A stretch of 64,000 bases of DNA from Odontesthes bonariensis. Lineage: Eukaryota > Chordata > Actinopteri > Atheriniformes > Atherinopsidae. The stretch is taken from positions 15,715,775 through 15,779,774 of the forward strand of contig NC_134517.1 of assembly GCF_027942865.1 (NCBI RefSeq), in the 5' to 3' direction. A program made the position numbers and the translations under genes. A model generated the notes under the pieces. The model was not told the DNA's origin and did not search any database. It saw only the letters and a program-made list of their open reading frames with translations. Each line of letters begins with the position of its first letter. Position 1 is the stretch's first letter. Below, piece by piece: positions 24,401 through 36,400 of this stretch.

Positions 24401-27400
24401 TCATGCAGCTTCCCTTTTTGTACCTTTGCAATGGTCTGCTCCATCTGCACTTGTGTGAGTGTGGGGAGTGTAGTTTTCAGATAGTCCACGATGCTCTCGA
24501 AGCTGTCGCACTCAACTATCTCCCTCTCATGGCTGCTCAGCAGACAGAGGGCCACCTTAAAGATCACCTCGGTGCCCCGGGCAAACACAAAATCTGAAAT
24601 AGCAAAAGAAAAAACAGGCACGGCGTTACACACACTAAATATTTAAGCTGTAATTCTTAGGGGGTGAGCTTTATGTCATTTTATCTCTTTTGAAAAGCAG
24701 AGCTTTGCACTTATGAGCTTGGCTGTGAGCAAACACAGCTAATTAATTTAGAAAAATATACCAAAGATACGGGACACAAAGCCGAGGGGGAACTGTGAGG
24801 CGAAGAGAGTGAGGAACCACGGCGCTGCGTAGAGGCTCGGGCAGATCTCGTGCTCCTCAAAGTGATTGTACAAGTCACGGTGGTAGTCGTGCAACAGCCT
24901 GGAAAGCTGGTACATCTGAATCTGGGGAAACACAGCAAGATAATACACACTCAGGTCAAAACATGCTATCTAAAAAAACTAACTGGTATATCTGGATCCG
25001 TAGTATCTTTGAGCAATCTAAGAGTTACTAGCTGACAAATGAAGCTTTAACCAAACACAAAGCTCCTAATGTCTCACCAGTGATATGTTAGGGACTTGTT
25101 CAGACAAGCATCAAGGCCACGCTTTTGTTGAGCGGAACCTGCTCTTTAACAATGTATTACAGAGAAGAGCACAGCGGACAAATAAAAGAAAAGCAGAAGT
25201 TAGCTCAGGCTAGAATTAGGCTGTTATCGTTCTCTCAATTTCCTGACTGTTACAAGGAAGATAAAGTAATACCTTCACCTCCTTGTGAACCACGAAGAAA
25301 ACGGCACGGACACCTCTTGTATTGTCAAGCTCTGGATTAGTCTTAAAGGAAGACAACTGCAGTGGAGAGCGAATCAGGAGGCTACTGCTTGGCTAAATGG
25401 TTACCTGAGGTGGATTAAATATTACCACGCCTGCTCATGCCTTAACTTCTGTGAGGTCGGCTGATGTTTAACAAAGCTAACAGAGCAGGTGTGGTTTGAG
25501 TAAGAGGTGGAGACACTTGACTGGCGTCTGCTGATGCAAGCTTATAAAACCCACAGCAGCTGGCAGGGTGCCCACTTAGAAGTGAATGCAAAAGTCTGGT
25601 ATGCTTTTTTTAACAATGCCATGCTTTGAAAAGGCTGCAAATTAATGTAGGATTCAGGTTTGCTTAAATTTGAAACTGCTAAGTCCAGAAGGATATTTGC
25701 ATGTATTACTATCCACAACAGTTGGGATGCTGTGTACAGTTATTACTCAGTGAAAAGATTTACAAATCATTGAATGGAGACAGCATTCAAACTTTTTTAA
25801 CCTTCCTCCTTGCAGTTCTTATATCATAAAGCAGCAAATATTTTCTCTGAGTGATGGATCTGGGCTGCAGGAACGTCAGTTCAGGATCTGGAATCTTTCA
25901 GTATGCCGCTGTAATATGTGCAGAATGCAGTTTAGCATTGTACCGCTAAGCTGGCGAACCATTCCCCGAAAGGACGCCGTCAGCATTTGTTCCTCCAAAG
26001 CAGATGTGCGAGTTACACACGTTGGAAGGTGCGCTGGTAATAAAGAATCTGCTCTTTCGCTGGGAAGACGCGGCGTCCACCACTTTCAGAGAGAGATTCT
26101 GATTTTGATTCGTCTGAACCTCGGGACGGTTTTGCACTCAACAAAGAGAGGGCTGTGGTTATCCTGGAACTTCGCTTACACGAGCTTTTGCTCTGTGTGG
26201 TAGAGTTTCATCAATACAGCATTACAGCACCTGCAATGTTTTTCAGAAGTGTTCCTGAGTCATGTATGTTTTTAAAGCAGTGGTGTCTGTGGCCTGAAGA
26301 TCAGAAACATCAAGTGTTCGTTTACCACCTTGTCCCTTGCGTGTGGAGATTTCTAGTGGCTGATCCATTTGTGCACTGACCTGCAGGGAGACCATGTCAG
26401 GCTTGTACTGCCGCCTGATGCCGAGGTCGTACATCATGAACTTCAACATGTCGAAAGCCTGTTCTTCGCTCATGTGGAGAAGCAGCACGCCGGCCACAAA
26501 GCTGATACCCTGGCAGTAGCCAACCTGTGCAGCACAAAAGAAAGCACACGCTATGCACGACGCATTTTTCTAATGATCGGAACGAAGCGGCTTTGCGGCG
26601 ATGCGTTGCGAAGAAAAGCAAAGAGGATTACGGTGTGCACCTCTGTATCCAGCAGAGAGTAGGCCTTCAGGAGGTTGTAGAGGGAAAGCTGCCCCGCACC
26701 AAGCTGGGCTGAGAAGTACTGGTGGGTGGGGAAGGTCCGGCCTAAAGAAGGATACACATTTACATTTATAAGCTTTTCTGCTCTAAGAAGAAGAATGAAA
26801 GAAGGATTTTGATTGACCATTGCTCTACATACTCCACAAACTACAGTTTATAGGTCTAAATAAAGTCATTGTTGACTGGCTCCACTCCTGTCCCATACTG
26901 CTGCTGCTGATGGTAATCAATCATATTTATAAATAGTCCACTGCTGTTCACAATACACATCAATATCACGAGCTTTTGAAATCAATGTTTCATTTTTTTT
27001 TTCTTTTTTTATGGCAAGAGTTTAACATTGCCTGCCTCCACCCAAGATCAGGCTCTGACTCGTCTTCAGTCTGTCTCGATTACGTTCCAGTAAACACTCC
27101 CTAAAGCCAGACTACTTTTAAATGTAGAAAAGGCCAGGTATATGGTATTCTCCTCGCCCGTGACTATAACTATCATTCGTTAAAACTCTGAATGGCACCC
27201 ACATCCCTCTTGGTGAGCCAAAAAAACATCCAGGGAAGCCAAATTTGGCTTGACGGCAAACTGTCCTTCCAAGTTTCATGTTACACTTCTGGCTTAAAAA
27301 TCAAAACTTGAAAGTAGGCTTAATTTATTGAATAAAACAACATCTGTCCTTCTCTGACCATAACTCTTGCCTGCAGCAAACCTCCAAATCTGTGGAGATA

Positions 27401-30400
27401 TTCTGTCTAGTCAGACTTAAAGGTAGGGTAGGAGATCCTGGATTTTGAGTCCAGCGAAGCTGCATTTTGAAAATACACAGGTAAAAAGTCCCAACCCTTT
27501 TCTTCACTTTCCCCCAGAAGGCACGCCTCTAGAGTACATGAACGCGCACGAGCACGAAGGTGCACGAGCGCTGTTCTGACAGCAAGCATCGATCGTTGCC
27601 GTATTTAGTATTTAGTTTATGCTAACTATACGTTTAATAATGCTAGGTGCTAGCCAAACTGGCTCTAGTTTAGCTTCCTGCCAAGCTTCTGGACGTGTAA
27701 TTCGTTCACGGAGCAGGGTACGCGCACAGGGGGAAGGAGGGGGAGGGAGGAGCAGATTGCACTTTGATAGACGGCATCAGTATCCAATCATTGTGAACGG
27801 TCCGTTCACAATGATTGGATACTGTTTTTCCTAGATTGTACGTTCTAGAGGCCACTTAAATTTTTCATATTAGTGTCAAAACTTTTAATTAATTGGTTGC
27901 AATGGGGGTGTGAAGAGTATTTCAAGCAATATGTAAAAAAATGTTCCAGAAAAAGATCCCCTACCCCGCCTTTAACCTCCCCGGAAGTTAAGCATGGTAT
28001 ATTGTAGTGCATTACACTCCTAATCGTCACTGTTCTCTGTATCAAACGGACGGGTGGACTTTCTTACAGCTGAAAAGAAATAGTCGCCTCATATTATTCA
28101 TTTGTAAAGCTTTACAGTGGGAGCCTCCAAACAACCTTGATCTCTTCTCTCCTGTAAGTCCAGCAGCTGCGCAACACAATCCAGTAACTGTTTAACTTCA
28201 GATTTTTGAAGCGATACACCGGAGTAGATTCAACCTGGGGTCATTTGAACCGTGACATCCATCCAAGTAGCCCACCTGCAGTTTTTTCGATATTGGCTGA
28301 ACATCAGCTGAGTTACTGAGTAATCCCGAATAGCTTCGTACAAGGGTTAATGGATCCTGGCAATATCTCCAAAATTACCACACTAAAATCACATGCCATG
28401 ACACCAAACTTCTACAGTATTAAAAATATGGTCTGTACTCACAAAAAGATGCATTTGGAAGTTTGAAAATAGTCCAGGAGTTTATTATTATCAACACAAG
28501 CCTGATAGCTTTTCTGCTGCTAAAGCTGCGTCAACGTCACTTCAGGGAGCTGGGAGCTTCAAAGTAAGATGAGGGTTGATCTACTACTGTAGACAACAAA
28601 GTATATGCTACATTCTACATGTTTTTTTATGAATTTTTATGTTGTAGAGTTGTGAAATTATTTTATCAATGGAGAAATTGAGCAGCCTTGCTTTGTTGTC
28701 TACAGTAGTAGATCAACCCTCATCTTACTTTGAAGCTCCCAGCTCCCTAAAGTGACGTCGACGCAGCTTTAGCTGCAGAGAAGCTATTAGGCTTGTGTTG
28801 ATAATAATAAACTCCTGGACTATGTACAAACTTCCAAATGCATCGTTTGGTGAGTACAGACCATATTTGTACTACTGTAGAAGTTTGGTGTCATGGCATG
28901 TGATTTTAGTGTGGTAATTTTGGAGATACTGCCAGGATCCATTAACCCTTGTACGAAGCTATTCGGGATAACTCAGTAACTCAGCGGATGTTCAGCCAAT
29001 ATCGAAAAAACTGCGGGTGGGCTACTTGGCTGGATATCACGGTTCAAATGACCCCAGGTTGAATCTACTCCGGAGTATCGCTTTAATGCGCGCACAGATG
29101 TGAGCAGACCTGGTCTCAGTCACTTTACAAAATCAAACGCAGACTTCAAATTTGAGACCAGCAAAGCTTCAACATCTGAAGTTTTAAGTGGGCGGGTTGT
29201 TTCCGTCTATTTGTTTTCTTGAAAATATTTCTTGTTCTCATGTCTCACTTATAAAATGAGACTGAAATTTCAATGGAACTGTCTGACTGAGCAAAGGCCA
29301 GTCCATTTTGACACACCTAAATCCACCAGGATGGCATGCTGCTGTGCGGTGAGCTGCTTGAGCAGGTCTTGGTAGGGGGTGTCCGGGACATGCTGGCGTT
29401 GGGGCAGCCTGTGCTGCAGCCGGTACTGATGGCAAAGAAACAACCAGACCTCCCCACGCCGGCTCTTTGGAACTCCTGGACACAGAGATCAACCACAACA
29501 TATTTAAGTTTTCTTCATTCTGAGATCTACAGGTACATTTCTTGCCTCGCACGCTCACACACATGCACATCCCTCACCTTGGCAGAGTGCTCGATATATA
29601 TCCTCCTTGTTTTGTGGGTTTGTTGTTCTGCCCGGGGCCGTCAGCTTTCTCTCCCACAGCGCCTGTGCTTCTTTGGAACAGTGGCTCACTTCCTGGTAGT
29701 TGAGCTTGATCTTGCGGATGTGCAGCTGATCTCGACTCGCTGCAACACAAGCACCCGAATAAAACCAGATCAGAGAAGATATCAAACCTCATTTTCTCTT
29801 TCACCGCACCAGAAAATCAAGAGCAACAAGGGGACAGCGCTTCAGAGATTTCCTTTTGTAAGTCAGAATGTGGATGAATGAAAGACATCAGATTTGAGAG
29901 CAAATGTGAACACAGACCCTTGAACCTTTTGCCTGTACGCACTAGTTGCCATGGAAAACCTGCCGTTCAAACACAAGACACAATACCCACAATGACACCA
30001 AAAATCCAACCCTATTGTGACAGGCAACATCAACATAAGAGACGAGAGGCACAGGAGGATAAAGAAACACAAACACTATGATCGTCCCCAAACATGCAAA
30101 ATAAAAAGAAGCTGAATTGAATGATGATAACATACCAGCCACCAGAATCATGCAAAGAACTCTGCCTTGATCCCAAAAGGTTCCCTTTTCATTGCTTACC
30201 TTCTATTGAAAACAGTTATTCACAGTTAGGTCCTCAGACCAGCGTTGATGTCATAGTAGCAAACAAAGAAAAAGAGATGCGTTGGTGTTTAGAGAAAAGG
30301 CTACAAATTACAGATGATGCCAAAGGCTCTTTTAGCTCTTTCTAGACTACTATATCAATGTGATGTGCCTTTTATATTATTATTTTTTTAATCCATGGTT

Positions 30401-33400
30401 TGAGATGTGCATACGTAAAAACATTATCATCATTTACAACATGGCTATCATTTACCTAATTCCAAGAAAAAATATTTTAATCAGAAAATGGCAAAACAGA
30501 GGGGGAAAAAAGGAGAGCTGATAGGCTTTATATGAGTAACGTTCCGTAAAAACGACATGAGGTAAAATAAGATCCTGTTCTTTACATTGCTGGTTCTGGG
30601 CGTAGTGGAATAGCAAAGCTCTTAATATAGCCGCGCTCAGGAATCCCAAACCAATATGGTAACATTTGACCACTCAACATAAAGAGAAATGACAGGTTAA
30701 ACAGACACTACCGCCGAGCCCTCTGTTCCTGTCCATACTCATAAAGCGTCAGTTAAGAATGACGGAACTGTAAATGCTGGAGCACGTGTTGGAGACTGAA
30801 TGTGAACTTTACTTACAGGTGAGGAAAAAAAGAGGCAAGCATTTCATTTATTACTCTCATAAATATCTTTACTGGCAGTTAAGTTTTAACAATAACACCC
30901 AGTGTGACCAAACCTCAAACAGCCTCGTGACAATTTCTAAATGCTAGCCTCGACAATAAAACGCATCAAGGCAAACTTGGTGGTACAAGAGTGCAGGCAT
31001 CGTGTTCTTTGTGTGTCATTCATGGGACCAAGAGAGGTTCCAGGCTGAGTATCAAAGTTAATGTGCGGCAGAGTACCGACTTGTGCTCACCCTCCAGTCT
31101 CTGGTTCTCCTTCTCCATGCGCAGCAGCAGGATCTGCTGATGGATGGCAGTCTTCCAGAGAGCCCGGTAGTCGGCTCCTGTCCTCTTAGGCCTCGGGTCA
31201 GACAGCCGGTCGCGCACAAGAGGCAAAAGATGCCTCAAAGGGTCCAGGCTTGAGTCCATGGTATGAGGAGATAGAGGCAGCAGCTCACTAACATCAGAAT
31301 GGTCTAAAACAGAAAAGGTGTAAAGCTGAGTACATGTAGGGAATAAAAAAAAGTTTTTAATACAAACTGTTAATCTAATCATTTATAGTTTTTTGTTTTT
31401 TTTTGAAAGTATCATAACTCATCCACTCCACTCCACACAACCTCTTTCGGTTGATCTTTTGCTTATGGCATGTTTACTCTATCGTTAAGTCTCGCTGCTC
31501 TTATCGAGGCAGTTCCCAGCTGCAGCGAACACCTGTTATCGTTTAAAAAAAAAAAACTCTAATAAATCATTTCTAAGTTTAACTGACAGCTCAGAAAGTC
31601 AGCACGTATTCTGTAGTATTTTTTCATTGGGTGTTTTGAGTAAATGTTGCAGCTTGTGAGTCAGAAATACACAGATCAGCCACAATGTTCAAACCACTGA
31701 TGGATGAAGTGAATAAAAGTCATTTAAATGCAATGATTTGCTGGGCAGCGTTGGGGTCCTGGCATTCATGCAGCTGTTAATTTGACATGTACAACCCACC
31801 AAAACATTTTTGCAGGCCAAGCCCACACCCCTCAAAAGCATTCACTGACAGCACTGACCTCCCCAGCAGGACATTGCGCCCTGCCCAACTGTCAAAAAGA
31901 GCTCTGGACCAGCTTGAGTAACATAACAAAGAGGCTGGGGGTTGACCTGGCCTCCAAATTCCACAGATCCCAATAAGAGCTGAGCAACCCAACCTACAAG
32001 ACCCAAAGGATCTGCTGCCGATGACCCCGCATCAGACAACACAGGACACCCCCAGAGGTCCTATGTCCATGCCCCACACGGTTAAAGCTGATCTGATGTC
32101 AAAAGGAGGAGCCACACAGTGTTACGGACATGAATTTAATGTTGTGAATGATCTGTGTGTGTCGTGTAACCGGTGCGGAGTATTTGCTCAATATCTGCTG
32201 CATTTACAAGATATTACATCAAAATGGTGATGCTTGTCGGCCTAAGTGTTATCATGACTGCAGGTTAGATTGTACAAAAAGGGAAGGTTATTGAGACAGG
32301 TAAAGGGAGGACTTTTAAGATTGATTATTTAAGATGTAGACACTTTTAGATTCCGTGTTAACCCTCTCTGCTTTCTGCATACATGCATGCAAAATCAGTT
32401 CCAGTGACGCCGTTTTCCAGAAAAAGGTTTTTCCCTTGAACTCATGTCCTATGCACTTGTGGATTATTCATTGAGCCTTAAGTTATGCCCTTCCACAGCT
32501 TTAAGAAAGGATTATGTTACCACACCTGTGTGCTGCATGGATGCGGATGGCTTGTTCATGGGTGATGCGACCCTCAGGAAGATCTTCTGTCTCCAGGAGA
32601 CCCTGCGTGGGGTCTGAGGGAGAACTCCACTCAATGAGTCACTGCTGCAACCAGATAGGGTCCTTTTCCTGCCTTCCCCATTGCTACAATAGAAGAGACC
32701 GAGTCAAAGACACCCGATAAAAGAGCAGGTTGTCAAATTACACAGACACCCTTTGAGCCCTCTCTTAAATGTCAGCACCAACATCCCTCTGCACACGTAC
32801 ACACGACAGATACAGCAAAACCCTCTGGACTGATGACAAATGGTAAAGATGAGTTTAAAAAAACAAACAAACAGCCCAACACTGATTCCCAGTGTCCATG
32901 TTAATAAAGCGGCAGCTCACGGTCAGTACAGAGATTAACAACAAACATCAGCCGCAGCTGAGTCACATGCATGTCCATTCTTTCTGAAAAAAAAGTCGCT
33001 TATTGGTGAAGAAGAAAGTTTGGTTATTAGTGGAATCTGTCTCAAGTCACTATTCAATTGTTTTAAAACCACAAAATCCTGCAGAAAAAAATTCATATCA
33101 GACCATCCCAAATCTGAGATTACCGTGCAGGTTTCTACACAGCCCACTTTTGGTTTTTTTTTTTCCCCATTTCATATAACGTCTGAAATCAAAATAGATT
33201 TTTGTGAGCTCTGTATAATTTAATCACGCCTGCCTGAAAATGCCATTCATTTTGAAAAATGGAACCAACAAGAATGAATACGGTGGAAGATTTGAGTGTG
33301 CAGATGCATTCAACTCCAACTCCAGTCTCTATTCTCTTGAGCAGCTGTTGCCAATCTTTTTTACCTTGAGGTCCCCCCTAATTGCATCGGTGCGCCCCCT

Positions 33401-36400
33401 TGTCCACCGCAAATCCAGCGCAGGCACGTGTGTGCGCACAAAGAAAGAATCATCTCTGAAGCTTTCTTTGCACCCTTTTCCAAAACAATTCCTCACACTT
33501 TTCGGAGTGATGTCAGACCTGATGCTTGTGACAGGTTTTTAGTTTTTTTATTGTTATAAGTTGCTGAAGGCTGTCTCCTGGGAGGATATCCCCTGAAACT
33601 GTGTGTTAAACCAGTATGTGGGGCAACAGCACTTCCTTTGACATTCCCTAAACTTTATGTATGAGTTCTCGTGGATATATTTCTTTGACAATGAATTATC
33701 CTGAAGCTGAGCAGGCTCATCTTCACAGCAGAAATATTCCACGTCCAACACTTTCCTTCCTTTCATAATTACGCGTCGGCATTGATAAACCAAGACTAAG
33801 TGTCCTCTCGAAAAATGGTCATATGCTGAGTAAATGAGTGGGAAACTCAGTGTGTATCAGTGTTCTTGCACTCTTTTCCAAATGAATTTGCCTATATTTA
33901 GCATCATCAATCACTTCTTCGTTTTTGATCAATTCTTCAATGACGCTTTACATGACACTGCCACCACCATGTTTTACTGCAGGGATCAATATCTTTTAGA
34001 ATGAAAGCCTAATCGGATCTTCTACAGAACTTTATCCCTGGCCTATTTAGATAGCTGCTTGGTCTTCATTGTGCGGCTTGCTTAGTAATGTAGCAGACTC
34101 TGCGGGCTTTCAAAACAGATACACACATCCCGAGATCATGCGACAATTAGATTGCAAACAGCTGGATTTAATTGAATTTACTGAAGTAATGAAGTGACTT
34201 CTGAATATAATTGGCAATGCCAGATAACAATTTTTGGGCTTCATAGCAGAGGGGGTGAATGCATATGCATGAGCTACTGTATGCACACTTTGCTTTTTGT
34301 CGTTTACTTTTTAGACTTTTCTTTTCTTTCCTTTCAATTTCACTTCACTTCACTTTGGAATATTTTGTGTAGGTCCACAACATAAAAATCAAACACACAT
34401 CCATCTTAATTCTAAGTTGTAAGGCAACTAAATGGGAAAACACCCGTTCAGTGTGAATGCTTTCCAAAGCCACTGTGTCCCTTTTGTCTTTTTTCTGCCC
34501 ACCAGAGAGATCTCAGGAATAATTGCTTTTTAAGATTACATTTTTTTTTTTCTATCCTCCACTGAAGAAACAAACACTTATGTTTCTCATTGGAGAGCAC
34601 TTCATAGTTACAGTAGTTAGCAAGCTTGGTCAGCACACAAGAGCCTGTTGGATCTTGTGGGCACAGAAAAACAGGATGTGACCTTGGATTGAAACAAATG
34701 TCACTGAGACAATCATTTTGCTCTCACAGCTGATCTGCACATGTAATGTTGCCACTTTAAAACTCCTTCCTTGACATATTCTCTTTAATGTTTTCCTGTT
34801 AGTTTTCAATAAGATTTTAAAGATTTAAACTCTCAGTAATACTTAAGGAAGCTGTTTTGCTCCTTTAGCCATCAGTGCAGGCACAAGTGATATGATACTG
34901 CACAATGGTCTGCTCCACATTTATAATGCAAATGTTAACCTTTACTTTCTGTCACCCTGACACCTGTGAAGAGACTGACAGAGCACTGAAAGAGCTTTCT
35001 GAAACATGCCATATGAGCAAATTACCGTGTGCAGCTCAACATTACCAGCAGCCTTTGAATGTAAAGATATTGCAGAGCTGATAAAATTTAGAATTGCAAC
35101 CCTTACTCATTGTTAACTGCTCTAGCTGGGAAAGATTGGAGTACACAGATGAAACCTAGTAAATAAAGACTTTAAATCCAAGTAAAATACACAGCAGCTT
35201 GCTGTGCAAAGAGCTTCAAATGCACATGCAAATAAAACAAGAGAAGGGTCTGTCAGCATCCCCCTCTACTTCTGTGAAACAGGAAGAGGGCAGGTCCAGC
35301 TGCAAAGCTGAGGTAAAAAGGAACAGTTGGAAAATATTTTTTTTATGGACTAAAAGTTGCTGTAAATAGACAGGGGAAAAACATAGAAAGAAAAAGCAAA
35401 AGAAAGCCTTGGGTTAAAATGTTTTGACAGCCAACACGGATACAACTACTGCCATCCCAGCAAAATATCAGTGGGTCCCTCCCGCCCAACTCATCCTCTT
35501 TTGTCAGGTCTTTGACGTTTAATTCTATGCAAGGGGGGCTGCCTGAGCACCCCCTCTCACCTCTTGAGGCTCCCACTGTCTGCCAGAGAGCTCAGGGAGC
35601 CCAGGGAGCCCTGGTAAAAGCTTTTCAGGAAAGTGGGAGCACTGAAGGAGGAGGGGAGGCTGAAGGAGGACTCGCTCTCCGAAACACTGCGCGTTCTCGA
35701 AACAGCCACGGGACTGGGCGGGCCAAACATGTAATGCCCACAAATAAAAACAAACATTACACAAAGGATAAAACTTCTTGTGGGAGTACAGAAAAAAAAA
35801 AAAAAAGAAAAAAGAAAGAAAACACTGTGGAACTCATGAGGGATCAAAACAGTGACAGGAAAACTTATGATGCTATTGTTTGAGGACAGTGGAGAAGGAG
35901 TTGAAGGGAATTTGGACAAATCAATAAACTGCAAATAGATTACATTGTCTGTTCATGCATCAAAAGGTCAACTAAATATTTGGTTAGTGTTAAACTGATT
36001 GAGGGAAAAGCAGCAGTTAGCATTAGCATATCTTCAAACAAAACACAAAAGCTCACTCCAAAATAAAATCAAAAATAGATGGAAAAAAAAACCGAACCCC
36101 TGCAACTCCTTCAACATTACTGAAGAGATACACTGAATATTCCTTTTTTCCCTATCTAAAAAAAGCAGAGAATCGTCAACTGGTTGACTTTGAGTTACAG
36201 TACCTGCTCTGCAGCAGCTCCGGGTTGACGGACTGCTGTCTGCGAAGAGGCGCGTGTTTGCTCTGGGTGGCCGGCTGGCTCTCGAAGGAGATGCGCTTCC
36301 TCACCGGTGGATGGCTGAAGGTGTGCGCACGCCGACGGAATTGCATTCCGGATTCCAGGTCATCCTCTGGGAAGGCAGGAGGGGAACCTGGAGGGGAGTG

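Noticed and set aside
29336-29881. 181-codon plus-strand open frame
   Set aside because: It overlaps tbc1d4 exons 16 and 17 on the opposite strand and has no domain of its own.
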